Below, in pieces: positions 1-10,866 of a stretch of DNA of 64,000 bases; the stretch's first letter is position 1, and each line of letters opens with the position of its first letter. This DNA comes from Notolepis coatsorum (Eukaryota > Chordata > Actinopteri > Aulopiformes > Paralepididae): positions 90,502,520-90,566,519 of the forward strand of contig OZ020598.1 in assembly GCA_963971535.1 (NCBI GenBank). The letters run 5' to 3'. Position numbers and translations under genes: made by a program. The notes beneath the pieces are model-generated. The model worked only from the letters and a program-made list of their open reading frames with translations, had not been told where the DNA came from and did no database searches.

Positions 1-256
1 TCAAACTGCACTGAATAAATACGGCAGAAATATACAACCTAATTAGGAACGTCTGATCGGATACTATTGGAGAAGGGCAAAGGGACTTTGGGTGAATCTA
101 CAAACAGCTTTTCAGGGAAATATTAACTTCTTCTCTTGTCTAGTTCCTCTCATGTTAAATCTGTTTATTTGATTCTCTACATTCCTAATAATAGTAATAA
201 TAATAATACACTTTTCAGATAAAAAAAAAAGCCAGAAGTAATGAGTGAGGTGTATG
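1..256. other. No gene seen; flank of hAT MITE
   Basis: AT-rich sequence with short poly-A and AAT runs. I see no exon, RNA gene or recognisable repeat. Its last eight bases (249-256, GGTGTATG) are the left target-site duplication of the MITE that follows. It is probably intronic to the upstream gene whose last exons start at 1434. Confidence 0.5.
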
Positions 257-1149
257 CAGTGGTGGAAAGTAACTAAGTATTTTTTACTCAAGTACAATTT
301 CGAGCTACTTGTACTTTACGTGAGTCTTTTTTTATTTGAGGGAACTTTATACTTTTACTCCACTACATTTCAAGGGAAATATTGTACTTTTTACTAGCAT
401 AAAAGATGTGGCAAACATTTATGAAGATTATATACTTTCACATTTGAAGCCTGTCAACTTCAAGAGGACATAATCAGAGCAGCATAACTGGACCACATAC
501 CACTTTAACATAACCTTTAATCAGAGCAGCATAACTGGACCACATACTCCTTTAACATAACCTTTAATCAGAGCAGCATAACTGGACCACATACCACTTT
601 AACATAACCTTTAATCAGAGCAGCATAACTGGACCACATACCACTTTAACATAACCTTTAATCAGAGCAGCATAACTGGACCACATACCACTTTAACATA
701 ACCTTTAATCAGAGCAGCATAACTGGACCACATACCACTTTAACATAACCTTTAATCAGAGCAGCATAACTGGACCACATACCACTTTAACATAACCTTT
801 AATCAGAGCAGCGTAACTGGACCACATACCACTTTAACATAACCTTTAATCAGAGCAGCGTAACTGGACCACATACCACTTTAACATAACCTTTAATCAG
901 AGCAGCGTAACTGGACCACATACCACTTTAACATAACCTATAGAGGTCAATGGAATCAAGGTTTGAATGCTCCCAAGCACTGGAATACACAAACTTTATG
1001 TAGAATGCATACTTTTAGATACTTCTCTACTTTTACTTAAGTAGAATTTTAATTACTTTTACTTTTACCGGAGTACTAATTTATCTGGGTATTTCTACTT
1101 TTACTTAAGTAAAGGAACTGTGTACTGTACAGTACTTCTTCCACCACTG
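257..1149. mobile_element. hAT-type MITE with 8-bp target duplication
   Basis: The element begins CAGTGGTGGAAAGTAACTAA and ends with its imperfect inverted copy (CTTCTTCCACCACTG). It is flanked by the exact 8-bp duplication GGTGTATG (249-256 and 1150-1157), the hallmark of hAT insertion. The termini resemble a hAT non-autonomous family that is very common in teleosts (recognition, not a search). No transposase ORF is present, so it could only have moved with an enzyme supplied in trans. More than half of its 893 bp is a minisatellite (472-941). Confidence 0.93.
472..941. repeat. 47-bp minisatellite inside the hAT MITE
   Basis: Ten head-to-tail units of 47 bp start at 472, 519, 566, 613, 660, 707, 754, 801, 848 and 895. 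Each contains AATCAGAGCAGC and GGACCACATACC. The units are nearly identical; the last three share one change (GCAGCG instead of GCAGCA), which suggests recent block duplication. The array lies wholly between the MITE termini. Confidence 0.95.
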
Positions 1150-1433
1150 GGTGTATGTACTGTACGGTATACAAGGTCAGAAGAATTGAGGAATCCCTCA
1201 GAAAATACTGTATTTTACAGGGGATTCTGTCGTATGCTCTCTTCCCTACTGGTGAATAAATGGACGAATAACCTTTGACGACAGAACAATTATTATTACA
1301 CACGACACATGATAGACGAAAGCCCAGACGGAGTTGACAGTAACAGAATGAACCGGGCGACCCCGAGCCTGTTCTCGTTACATAACCGCTCACCGCTCGT
1401 CCCCCTCTGTCCCCCCCCCCCTCTGTTTTTCAG

Positions 1434-1830
1434 ACGAGAAAGAGGGCCACATGAGTCACGTCTCCTCCTCCGACAGCCTGAACTGGAGGCGCACCAGCAC
1501 CGGCTCTGGCAAGGAGCCAGAGGGGCCCGGAGGCGCCCCTGGGGTGCCGGGCGTCCCCTCCGATCCGACGGGGGGGCCCAGGGTGAACCTGGAGAGACGC
1601 GGGTCGGGGCCGGGGCCCGTGGTGGCCAGGCGGAAGAGTTCTGACGTCAAAGAGCCCAGGGTGTCCTCCTGGCAGGAGAGGAGGTCCCGGAGCTCTCTGT
1701 CCGAGAAGGGGCCCCCCGAGTCGCCCCTCGAGAAGGGGCCCCCCGAGTCGCCCCTCGAGAAGGGGCCCCCCGAGTCGCCCCTCGAGAAGGGGCCCCCTGA
1801 GTCGCCCCTCACTAATGGATGCATCGTCAG
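1434..1830 (+). CDS. Penultimate coding exon of an unidentified gene (Ser/Pro-rich tail)
   Basis: The exon follows a long pyrimidine tract ending in CAG (1431-1433) and ends at a GT donor (CAG|GTGATA, 1831). The first complete codon is at 1436 and the product starts EKEGHMSHVSSSDSLNW. The encoded stretch of about 132 residues is rich in Gly, Pro, Ser and Arg and has no recognisable folded domain, but it has likely phosphorylation-type patches (RRKSSDVKEP). It ends in four nearly perfect 27-bp repeats encoding KGPPESPLE (1703-1810). It splices in phase (AG|C, serine) to 4487. Earlier exons lie outside the window. I do not recognise the family; it could be the cytoplasmic tail of a membrane protein or a scaffold. 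Confidence 0.72.
1703..1810 (+). repeat. 27-bp coding tandem repeat, 4 copies
   Basis: Units start at 1703, 1730, 1757 and 1784. At 27 bp (nine codons) the reading frame is kept, so copy-number change would lengthen or shorten the protein without a frameshift. Each unit encodes EKGPPESPL. Confidence 0.93.
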
Positions 1831-1872
1831 GTGATACGCTGCTGCAGAATCTAGTTCAAGTCCTGTTTTATT

Positions 1873-2340
1873 TGTCACGTATAAAGTACATGTACATTAC
1901 AGTGAAATGCTTGGTTCTGTATGAGCCCCTGAGAATGTGCTTCATACAGTAAAAAAGTAAGTAAAAGAGGAATAACACTATACAATAGTCAATATACAAA
2001 CTAAAGTACAACCTAGGTCCTAAGTACAATGAAGTAGAAATGCAGACAATGAGGTACAACAACCTTTTTTTAAAGGCATGGTGCAAATGCAAATGAGGTA
2101 TGAATGTAGTGCAAATCTCTTAATTAATAAATAGATAAATATGATGTAGTGTTAAAGTGTCTAAAGTGAGTGTTAAGTTGAGTGTTTGTTTATAGTGAGT
2201 GTGTGGATGTGGATGTGTGTGCAATGAGTGTAGATGGATGGGTTGATGTTACATAGTCATTGAGCATCCTGATGGCAACATAAACGTGCAGACATAAGAA
2301 TAGACATAAAATAAGTACAATAAGTACAATGTTGCTTGAA
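1873..2340 (-). mobile_element. Rex1/CR1-type LINE 3' end, antisense fragment
   Basis: This reads as the reverse complement of the 3' untranslated end seen in sense orientation at about 10870-11370. Shared features are the 'GAAATGCTTGGTTCTGTATGAG' type start, the AAAGTGAGTGTG stretches, and TTGAGCATCCTGATGGC near 2260, which in other copies encodes the end of the reverse transcriptase ORF. It is 5'-truncated and has no coding capacity. Confidence 0.75.
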
Positions 2341-2420
2341 GGCATTAGGGTTCAATAATAACAAAGTACCAAACACTGCAGAAACCCCCATGTGTACCAA
2401 TCCACTCCCAAGGACCATTA

Positions 2421-3378
2421 TTAACACTTTGATTGCCTAAGGCTAAATTCATGATATACCATCCGTTGCCAGCTCTATTTAACATGGAGAAGTTCCCCTT
2501 CTTTGCAGGGCTATAACTTTTTAAATTCTATTGCTAGATTGCCATTATTAGGGCCCATTCAAGGTCCTATATGTATTGTTCATTGTGTAGCAACGTTAAA
2601 CTTTTTCATTCACATATTCATAGTAAAATATGGTCTAAAGTATAAGTATGTTTTCATCTCTTTCTGCAGCTTTCTCCAGAACGTGATTCATAGCCCCAAA
2701 TGCATTATATTGATGATGAAATACAGTTTGGTAGGAATCTGTGCGAGATCAAAAATTTCAATTGGACGTACTTCTAGAAGTTTCTACGTATCATCTGATG
2801 ATGACCGGATGGGTGGGGGATCGTTTATAATTCCCTGGGCAGCGTTATATCATTCATCTAGTGTGGGTGATATGATCATCAGAGCAGTTTATATCGAACA
2901 CGTTATAAAATAACGCTGAATCTTACCGTATCTTCCTCGCGCCTTTGGACGATGAGCGTGGAACTGAAATATTCCTATTATGGGATGTAGAAATACGTGA
3001 TCTATTTCCAGGTTGTATAATAGTATATACGTCCAAATCATGTTGTTTATCGAGTTATTGGCAACGGATCGCTATGTATTGTGTCGAGATCGAGTCCCGG
3101 GACCTATAGAGAGTGCCCGGAAGTAATATGGACGATCACCACTTCATCCACATGACTTCCTGTTTGGCGCTTCTGCCGATTGGCCACCAGATGGCGCTCT
3201 TGAACCGCTAGAGGGTTGAGAGGAGGCCAGCACTGTGTCTCAGGGCTGCGGAGGAAAAATATGATTTCGATCACAGATTTTTGAAATATTGATATTAAAG
3301 ACGAGTTAGGGCGTCCGCGGCAACTTTAGCATGGCTAGGAAAGACGCCTAAACACGTTTTCGGCACTTAAAGTGTTAA
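2421..3378 (+). mobile_element. TTAA-flanked DNA transposon (piggyBac-like MITE), copy 1
   Basis: The element begins TTAA-CACTTTGATTGCC (2421) and ends GGCACTTAAAGTG-TTAA (3378), giving an inverted terminal repeat CACTTTRA inside a TTAA duplication, the signature of piggyBac-type insertion. It is about 85% similar by eye to 48019-48931 and to a diverged antisense copy at 42686-43591. The 136-codon open frame at 2503-2913 is matched by a similar frame in copy 2 but has no recognisable transposase motif, so I treat it as non-coding. Confidence 0.82.
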
Positions 3379-3768
3379 CTAAATACAGTAATATGATGCA
3401 ACGAGCAACTGCTTGCAAGGTGTCATTGCACTGTGTCGGTCCTTGTGAAATTAAACTACACATCATTCAGAACTTAAATTCACAGAACAGCCATTCAAAT
3501 ACATGTTTCTGAGTGGTGAGTTTGGCTGGTAGTACGCGTTAAGATGGTCGCATGTCAAGGGAAATCAGTGTTTGTTTGGTATACTCAAGACTCAGAAAGT
3601 TGATTTGTTACCACGGCAGAGGCATCACGTGGATGAACATCCAAGAAATAAATACATTTATCATCGGATGAACATTCCAGTGGCAGTGGCAGTTGTGATG
3701 AACATTTCAACTCATCTCTCACGCATTAAAAGAAAGATCTTTGATAAACCAGGAATGACCTTTTCATA

Positions 3769-4445
3769 TAGATTTCTAGGAAAGGACTTTTCTGTCATTC
3801 ATACAGATTTTGATTTAGATTTCTAGGAAAGACCTTTTCTGTCATTCATACAGATTTAGATTTCTAGGAAAGGACTTTTCTGTCATGCATACTGTTGTGG
3901 AAATTACCAAGAACAAAGGATGAGCCGCTGTGAAATCATTCTGACACGAGTTATTAAAAAAATAACATCGTTTATTCCATCTGTGGCCACAGTGAAAAAG
4001 TGATCAGTTTACAGAAAGACACACATGTTTACACACAAGCGTCTGACCAGAAAGTGACAAAGAGCTCTGGTCAGACGTACATTAATACACAATTGAAATG
4101 ACGTCCACTAGACATTCAGAAAGGTAAACAAAGTCTGCCCAAAGGAGAGAAATGTATAAGCAGCCTTGGCTAGGCGGTGTTATTTGTTATGTCTTTAACT
4201 GGAATGGGAAACAACCTTGCTAGGAAAGGAAAAGATTAGGTCAAAAGTCATCCTCTCCCCACATTAAAGGGACAGTATAGTGTCTGCCAGTGTCTGAGCT
4301 CAGTTTACTAGTTGGTCATATTAACCAGTCAGCTGTAAGACATAGAATATGTATTTTAACACAGATGTATAGATAACATTCCCATAACAATACAGATTTA
4401 GATTTCTAGGAAAGACCTTTTCTGTCATTCATACAGATTTAGATT
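3769..4445. repeat. Short direct repeat array split by an insertion
   Basis: A motif of about 43 bp (AGATTTCTAGGAAAG, then CTTTTCTGTCATTCATACAG) occurs three times between 3769 and 3888 and resumes at 4390-4445 on the far side of the 3893-4389 insertion. The small array existed before the insertion. Confidence 0.8.
3893..4389. mobile_element. LTR-like insertion (possible solo LTR), 497 bp
   Basis: It starts TGTTGTGG and ends CCATAACA, so it has TG...CA ends and an imperfect terminal inversion. It is flanked by a 4-bp duplication ATAC (3889-3892 and 4390-4393). Size, ends and a short target duplication fit a solo LTR, but a non-autonomous TIR element cannot be excluded. It sits in the last intron of the upstream gene. 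No ORF. Confidence 0.6.
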
Positions 4446-4486
4446 TCAAACCCTTGCCCTCTTCTCTCATTCTCCCCGTTCCACAG

Positions 4487-4679
4487 CGGGGAGGACAGCG
4501 TTCTGAAGACGCCGGAGACGTGTGCTCAGTCCAACGGAGTCGTCCACACCAGAGCGGTGGAGGAGGACACGCACGCCACCCTCTCCCCCAGAGCGGCGGA
4601 GGACACGCACGCCACCCTCTCCCCCAGTTTTCCCGCCGGGCCCGGCCCGGTCAACGGGAACGCGGACGCCGAGTGCTAA
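4487..4679 (+). CDS. Terminal coding exon of the same unidentified gene
   Basis: The acceptor is TTCCACAG (AG at 4485-4486). The split codon AG|C continues into GEDSVLKTPETCAQSNG and the frame ends at TAA 4677-4679, with last residues NADAEC. A second in-frame duplication is visible: EDTHATLSP occurs twice (about 4566-4628). There are no membrane segments or known motifs. The two exons together give a disordered tail of about 196 residues. The intron between them (1831-4486) is filled by a Rex1 3' end, a TTAA element and an LTR-like insertion. Confidence 0.7.
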
Positions 4680-4737
4680 GACGTCCCGCTGGGGTTCCTG
4701 GGCTTTGTATTCATACTCTATCTTTAAGGGTGTGTTC

Positions 4738-5167
4738 ACATCTGAAAGTCCGGGGAAAGTCCGGACTTTCTGGTGGACCAAATGTGAAAATGATACATTG
4801 TTTAATTTTGGTCTGCGTTCACACTACCCTGTTTGGTGCGGATCTAATTTGTAAACAAAGGACATGCTGTCGCATCTATTGGACACAAACGTAATCAGTT
4901 GCCGGCAGCGCAGTTATTATGGAGCAATCTCTCTCTGTCTCTCGGATCAATCAAATCAAATAATTAACACATGTATGTTGTCATTTTAAACAACTCACCA
5001 TTCATTCATTATGCATCAGCAGCAGCTAAATTAATGTTATTATAGTTCACAACACAGCAGCGCGTTTTGAATCGCTAGCCTATTAATTATCGTCTCAGCA
5101 AGCACAGTCAATACTTTTTTCCGTAGCCGCATTTCGCGGAGACAGCTGTGTATAGCGAGAGAGAGAG

Positions 5168-5203
<36 letters not shown>

Positions 5204-5729
5204 CCTTCCTGCGTAAGCTGTCAACTACTAGACAGCTGCATAGAAGCAGCTCGAGATGCGTTGTTGTTACAGAGCTGCTCCACGCTGCTATTATGAAATT
5301 ACCCAAAGCTTTTTTTTTAAGCTTTTTTTTTCTTTATCTGAATGTCCGCGAATGTCCTCCGAGTCCTCACGCAGGAGAAAGTTGGGGGGTCCGCGCGCGG
5401 CGCGAGTCTAGAGTAGAGAGAGAGAGAGGAAGAGAGAGACTGCGTCTAGAGAGGAGAGAGAGAGGGAGGAAGAGAGAGACTGTCCGCGTGCGGCGCCAGT
5501 CTAGAGAGACTCAGGACTGGAGTAGGCTACTTTGCTTCCTGGATTTTAGGTACTATAGTTCGATTGAAACGAACCGAGTCCCAACTTTTCAAGAGGACCA
5601 TGGTTCGGTTGTTTGGTCCTCATTATAGTTCGGTTTGCGTTCACACCTGTACAAACCAAACGGACTATCGATCTAAAGGGACCATGGTCCACTTAAAGTG
5701 GACCAAACAGAGTAGGTGTGAACGCGCCC
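4738..5729. mobile_element. PIF/Harbinger-type MITE in the 3' UTR
   Basis: The ends are GGGTGTGTTCACA (4738) and the inverted copy GGTGTGAACGCGCCC (ending 5729), flanked by the 3-bp duplication TAA (4735-4737 and 5730-5732), as expected for PIF/Harbinger. The inside carries (GA)n runs near 5155-5200 and 5410-5490, and subterminal inverted GGACC/GGTCC motifs. It has no transposase. Insertion is 58 bp after the stop codon at 4679, so it must lie in the mature 3' UTR or just beyond the cleavage site. Confidence 0.8.
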
Positions 5730-5927
5730 TAAAGGGATACCTAGCCTCGCTTGGTGCGCCCTTTCATTTCAATGAGGAATGCTACTATCTCTCATTTCCA
5801 AAGGACGAATAACCAACAAAAAATTCAAAATGTCAATGTATCCAAATCCGAGGCTAGTTTGCCTCTTGCCACCAAGTCACGATAAGGTTTACAGTAGTAG
5901 CCGCCGTAAGGGTCCCCCCGGTGGCCA

Positions 5928-6053
5928 TATTCACACGGCAGCCATTTTGCTCTTATATCATGCTCAGGATGGGATTCCTTTCCACCCCGGTTCCAGGTGG
6001 AAAATAATCCTATCCTGAGCATGACCTAAGAGCAAAATGGCCGCTGTGTGAAT
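5928..6053. repeat. Long hairpin (foldback element)
   Basis: The left arm (ATTCACACGGCAGCCATTTT..., through CTCAGGATGGGATT) is inverted as ATCCTATCCTGAGCATGAC... through CAAAATGGCCGCTGTGTGAA. Arms are about 55 nt with a short loop near 5990. This looks like a foldback MITE; no coding capacity. Confidence 0.82.
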
Positions 6054-6795
6054 TGTGGTCAATTCTGCATTTATCGTGGTTTCTGTAGGACTTTCCAAAC
6101 ATTTCCTCTTTTCAGATGGATCGACACTATAGTAGCAGTTCAGCAAACTGGTTGAATGTTACAAATCTTGACGCCTCTACAATGGCTCTTAGCTGTATCT
6201 TAGTATAGGAGTTCTGAAGTAATAACGTCATTTACAAAGTATGTTATACAAGTGACCTGGGTGCTCATTCCAGATCGGCACTCTCTATTCTTAAACAAAT
6301 TTAAAAGAAGAGAAAAACACTATGAATACAAACCCTGGGCTCGTGGAAGGCAGACTGCAGTAACTGTACGAGGAAAGCTGCACTATTTGCACAGAATCTC
6401 AGTTTTCTTCGGTTACAGACACTTAAACTTGTATAACATCAACACAAGACTTAGGTCGCTCTTCCTCCTCCTCTTCTTAGATGCGCAAAGGATCTGTTAA
6501 ATGCAACTTTATGACATCGGAAGGAATGCACTGTACTGTTTATAACCTTCTTCTTTTTCTTCTTCTTCTCTTCCACACCCAGTTAAAGTAGACTGGAATT
6601 TATCTCTGTTGACACTTGCTCTCTACCACCTATACTCCTTCTGGATCTAAAAGGAGGGACAGGTGTGAGTTACAGCTTACTTATGCATCTATTGAAAGCA
6701 ACAAAAACATCACTTATGGTGATATTGCACTCTGGGTACAACAGTTCGCATAAAAGAATCGCATGTGTGAGAAATGACTTGGGTGGTAATACAGG
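6054..6795. other. No gene seen (probable 3' UTR or intergenic)
   Basis: Mixed-composition sequence with a TTCTTCTT-rich patch near 6548-6572. Open frames here (for example 6252-6500) are short, start in no special context and match nothing I recognise. Confidence 0.45.
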
Positions 6796-6985
6796 CGGTC
6801 ACCTGAAGGTTAGAGAGGTGATCTTGTTGTGACCAGAAGGTTGCTACTTCAACCCCTGGACACGGCAGGAAAATCCCTCCGTCAACATCCACCGCTGATG
6901 TCCTCTTGAGCAAGGCACTTAACCCCAGTAGAAGATCTGGTTGTACTGGGCAGGTCCCGGGTGTAACTGTGTGATTGTGAGGCAG
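6796..6985 (+). mobile_element. tRNA-derived SINE fragment
   Basis: It contains GACCAGAAGGTTGCTACTTC followed by TCCTCTTGAGCAAGGCACTT, a pairing typical of teleost tRNA-derived SINEs (B-box-like region, then the conserved 'TGAGCAAGGCACTTAACC' block). The A-box side is degraded. Confidence 0.6.
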
Positions 6986-7071
6986 GGTGTTGCTGAGGAA
7001 GATAAAGCTTAACCCTTTCCGGTGTATGTTTTTATTATTCTATATTCTATTCTATCTAAGAATTCCAGCAC

Positions 7072-7229
7072 TCTATAGACGGTTTCAAAGTGACAAAAAT
7101 TCATTCTAAAAGGGACCCAAGTTTATTTCCTGTTGCAATGTTCAGCTTAATGCAATAGTTGACAGGAAATACATTCGGGTCCCAAATTGTTCCCTAGCAA
7201 CAGAACTTCCAATGAAACCGTCTATAGCT
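7072..7229. repeat. Short TIR/foldback element
   Basis: CTATAGACGGTTTCA at the left is repeated inverted (TGAAACCGTCTATAG) at the right, enclosing about 130 bp that itself contains inverted GGGACCC/GGGTCCC segments. Probably a small MITE. Confidence 0.7.
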
Positions 7230-8570
7230 CTCAGTGATCGGTAGCTGTTGTGACGTCATCGTCGGAATGTTCCTGTTACAATCGATATACGGATACCGAA
7301 GACGGTAGTCGTGTGAGAACGAAGTCGCGTGACAACACATACCAATCGAATGAGTGTTAGAAAACGGATAAATGTTCTACCAGAGTGCAATATCCCTTTA
7401 AGCAGCTATAAGGAGCACTGTTTACAACTGGGGGTTATCATAAAGCAAGCGGGATACGACGTTGCACATGTAAAAGGCACTTTTCAATGCTTTTTCAGCT
7501 GAAGCTCTTAATTACACTGCGTTCAGTGTTAACCATCAGTGTGATAATGCAACAACAGCGTAGGGAAACCAAAAGCCATGCACGCGTATATAATAATAAT
7601 AACTTTATTTATATACAAAAATTAAAAAAGGGAAAAGCCAGGAACACCTTTTTTGGTGCTTGTTGTACTTTTGTCTACCTTCTCATGGAAACGCCTGCCT
7701 CGTAGCCTAACCATCCGAAATTGTATTTCATGAGAACAGAACGCGAGTTATTAGCCTACCGTAGTCACTGACCTCTCCTCCCATCAGGGTACGACACTTG
7801 TGTTAGACGTCTTCCACTTTGCGTCTCCTTCTCCGGCTGGCTCGAGAAGAGCACCGAATCACGAGCTTGATGGACATTTTGCTAAGATGCCCTCGTTGTC
7901 TCTGTTTACGACCTCTTTTCATTTCATTTCAACGTGCATTCCTTGGGAATTTTGTTTGTACACCCCCCCATCCCCCCGCGCGCTGTCTATATAGCTTTCC
8001 CGGAATACGTGATGTAACATTAAAATAACTGAATCATTTTGAAGAGTATGCAAATAACATAACACACATTTGTATGAGGTAATGTTCACGCCTTGTAAAT
8101 CTTTCATTAAAAAAAATAAAAACATTTAAAAAAGAGAGAACACAGAAATCACATTTTAACTGCATCTGGAACTTTCCATGAAGCATATTACATTCTGATA
8201 CAAAGAACCAGATGATTCTAGGTTTCTGAACTGATGAGCTGCATATAACCCAACCAATCCCAATGTGTACTTTATTTTGTAGACCTCAAAGTGACAGGCT
8301 TTGATGGTTCACTTTAAGCCCACATGTTATATATGGGTACAGTTCTGCAGCCTGGACGTTGAACCTAGTCTTGGGAGTGTTTTTTTGGAACAAGGTCCCT
8401 GTATCAATTGCATCTTTGTTAATCAAGTGGCTAATTAAAAGGGGAGTTGTTTGACAGAGTCTGTGTGTATATTGATATTGTGTGTGTTTGGGATCTAAAA
8501 TTGAGTGTTTCAGTTTTTTTCTTTTCTTTTTTTTCTTTTTTTTTAACATGGTGTTCATTTAGCATCACCT
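7230..8570 (+). other. Unannotated stretch, possibly distal 3' UTR of the upstream gene
   Basis: No exon or clear repeat is visible. From 8200 the sequence is unique-looking and runs without a break into a strong polyadenylation signal at 8577, so it may be transcribed as a long 3' UTR. This is inference; alternatively it is intergenic. Confidence 0.35.
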
Positions 8571-8576
8571 GGATCA

Positions 8577-8582
8577 AATAAA
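8577..8582 (+). terminator. Candidate poly(A) signal AATAAA
   Basis: AATAAA is followed 17-35 bp later by GT-rich sequence (GCGTGTTGTTGTCGTC), the usual downstream element, and preceded by a T-rich stretch. It is the best-formed signal between the upstream gene and THOC3. It would imply a 3' UTR of nearly 4 kb (shorter before the MITE insertions). Confidence 0.45.
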
Positions 8583-9065
8583 ACTGCATTTCAAACTGCG
8601 TGTTGTTGTCGTCTTTATTTAATAGTAAATAGAGAATTGAACTCTTCATTCGAAAATAACCCATTTTGAAAATGTTTAAATTGCCTATGTACAGTTGCAT
8701 AGGCCTTCCGTGTGAACATTTGGAAAGTGGCCTATATGAGATTCACTGATCCAAAAGTATATAACCTCTCCTGTCTTTAACAATGAATTGAATCATCCCA
8801 ATTTAGAATGATAATTGGATTTGAACATATCATTCACCTCAAAACCTAAAATAGACTTAGATGGCTGTTCAAATTCATGCCACTGCCAAAACTGAAATGA
8901 TGGTACTAACTCAAAGGCCCATTCTGTAATCCAAACATAAAAAAACATAAAATAGGAATGGGGACATATCCCCTAACCTATATTTCTCTCTGCTCTTGAT
9001 TTCAGGACTATCCTATTATTTAGACAGTTTTTAATGGTACTTTTATAGCTGGCAAAGTTTGTTAA

Positions 9066-10866
9066 ATGTTGGTAATATTTGTAAATACTGAAGTATTCAC
9101 TGACATATTTAACCTGTCCTTAGAACAGGCTGTCATCCCCACCTGCCTGAAGAAGTCCACTATTATCCCTGTACCCAAAAAATCCAAGCCTGCTTGCCTC
9201 AACGACTACCGCCCTGTAGCTCTCACCTCCATAGCCATGAAGTGCTTTGAGAAGCTAGTAAAGGGCTACATCTGCTCCTCCCTCCCCATCAACATGGACC
9301 CCCTGCAATTTGCATACCGCCCCAACAGGTCCATGGAGGACGCCATATCCCATGTGCTGCACACAGCAGCATCACACCTGGACAAGAGGCAGGGGAACTA
9401 TGTGAGAATGCTATTCATCGACTACAGCTCGGCATTCAATACCATAGTCCCCTCCATACTCATAGCCAAGCTCAGGGACCTGGGCTTGGGCTATGACCTC
9501 TGCCAGTGGGTCTTGGACTTCCTGACTGGCAGACCCCAGGTGGTGAGAGCAGGCAACTGCACCTCCTCATCCATCACCCTCAACATAGGGGCCCCCCAGG
9601 GCTGTGTTCTGAGTCCCCTCCTCTACTCCCTGTACACACACGACTGTGTGGCCCAGCGGAGTAGCAATACAATCGTCAAATTTGCTGACGACACAGTGGT
9701 GGTGGGCCTGATCTCTGCCAACGACGAGAGGGCCTACCTGGAAGAGGTCAAGGTCCTGGCGGGATGGTGCCAGGAAAACAGCCTCTCCCTGAACGTCAGC
9801 AAAACAAAGGAGATGATTGTGGACTTCAGGAGGTCGGGGGTCAAGGACTACAGCCCCCTCAGCATCGACGGGGCACCGGTTGAGAGAGTCAACAGCTTCA
9901 AGTACCTCGGAGCCTACATATCCGAGGACTTGACATGGACCACACACATTAACAGTGTGGTGAAGAAGGCACGACAACGCCTCTACTTCCTCAGGCGCCT
10001 AAGGAAGTTCCAAGTCAGCCAGAAGATCCTTTTTTTTTTTGATCCACTTTTTCTCCCATTTTTCTATATTTTTCTCCCATCCCAATTTTCGTATCATCCA
10101 ATTCAACCCTCCCCTGTCACGAACGCTGTTTCTTGCCTCCCACAAGCCGGCTGCAATGTGGACTAAGTCATACATAGCACAAGTCCCCTCCGGTACTTGA
10201 GGTAACAGCAGTCGCATCTTTTCACCTGCGCAGCTCGATCTCTCAGTGTCGAGGAGTAACGCGTGGGAGGCTCACGCTGCCCCCGACACTTCCTGATTCT
10301 ACTGCGCAGGCGCACCAACCGACTTGTAGGAGTCGCTTGTTCACAACGTTCGATCCCCACCCTTCAGTTTCCCTCCCCGTAATACGGCCAATGTGTATTA
10401 CTGCGGACGACCAGCTAAACTGAAAACAATGTGGAGAGCTGGATTCGAACACGCGAACCCAGCGTCTCCACATTGGTGGCGAGTGCCTTGCCCACTACAC
10501 CACCTAGCCGCCCTAGTCAGCCAGAAGATCCTTAAGAACTTCTACTCATGTACAATAGAGAGCATCTTGACCGGCAACATCACCTCCTGGTTTGGGAATA
10601 GCACTGCAAAAGACCGAAGCAGACTACAAAGAGTGACACGTTCAGCCGAACGCACAATTGGAGGGGGGCTCCCCACCCTCCAGAACATTTACTACAAGCG
10701 TTGCAAGGGCAAGGCTAAGAGAATCATTAAAGACTCCAGTCACCCGAACAACTGCCTCTTTGAACTGCTGCGGTCAGGCAAGCGATACCGGAGTCTCAAG
10801 GCGAGCACAGAAAGACTCCGAAGTAGCTTCTATCCCCAGGCCATCAGGCTGCTAAACGAACAATGA
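9066..10866 (+). pseudogene. LINE reverse transcriptase (Rex1/CR1-like), disrupted
   Basis: The translation shows the canonical reverse transcriptase order: [21 protein letters not shown] (first catalytic aspartate), [25 protein letters not shown] (catalytic FADD near 9678-9710), [15 protein letters not shown] and [13 protein letters not shown]. The frame is open to about 10012, is then broken by a 483-bp SINE, and resumes after the duplicated target site with the C-terminal [17 protein letters not shown] region and ...RPSGC-type end. The endonuclease domain is missing by 5' truncation. It would have copied LINE RNA at a nicked target; it is now dead. Confidence 0.88.
10032..10514 (-). mobile_element. 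tRNA-derived SINE (483 bp), antisense
   Basis: Read on the minus strand it starts GGGCGGCTAGGTGGTGTAGT, which gives an A-box-like GGTGTAGTGGGCAAGG and a B-box-like GTTCGAATCC, and ends in a poly-A (poly-T at 10032 on +). It is flanked by a 19-bp duplication beginning AGTCAGCCAG (10013-10031 and 10515-10533). A close sense copy is at 41016-41490, so the family is about 480 bp long with a long unrelated body. Confidence 0.92.

Noticed and set aside
2503..2913. 136-codon ORF as a gene
   Set aside because: It lies inside a TTAA-type element. A related but shorter frame exists in copy 2, but no domain, splice support or conserved stop position is seen.
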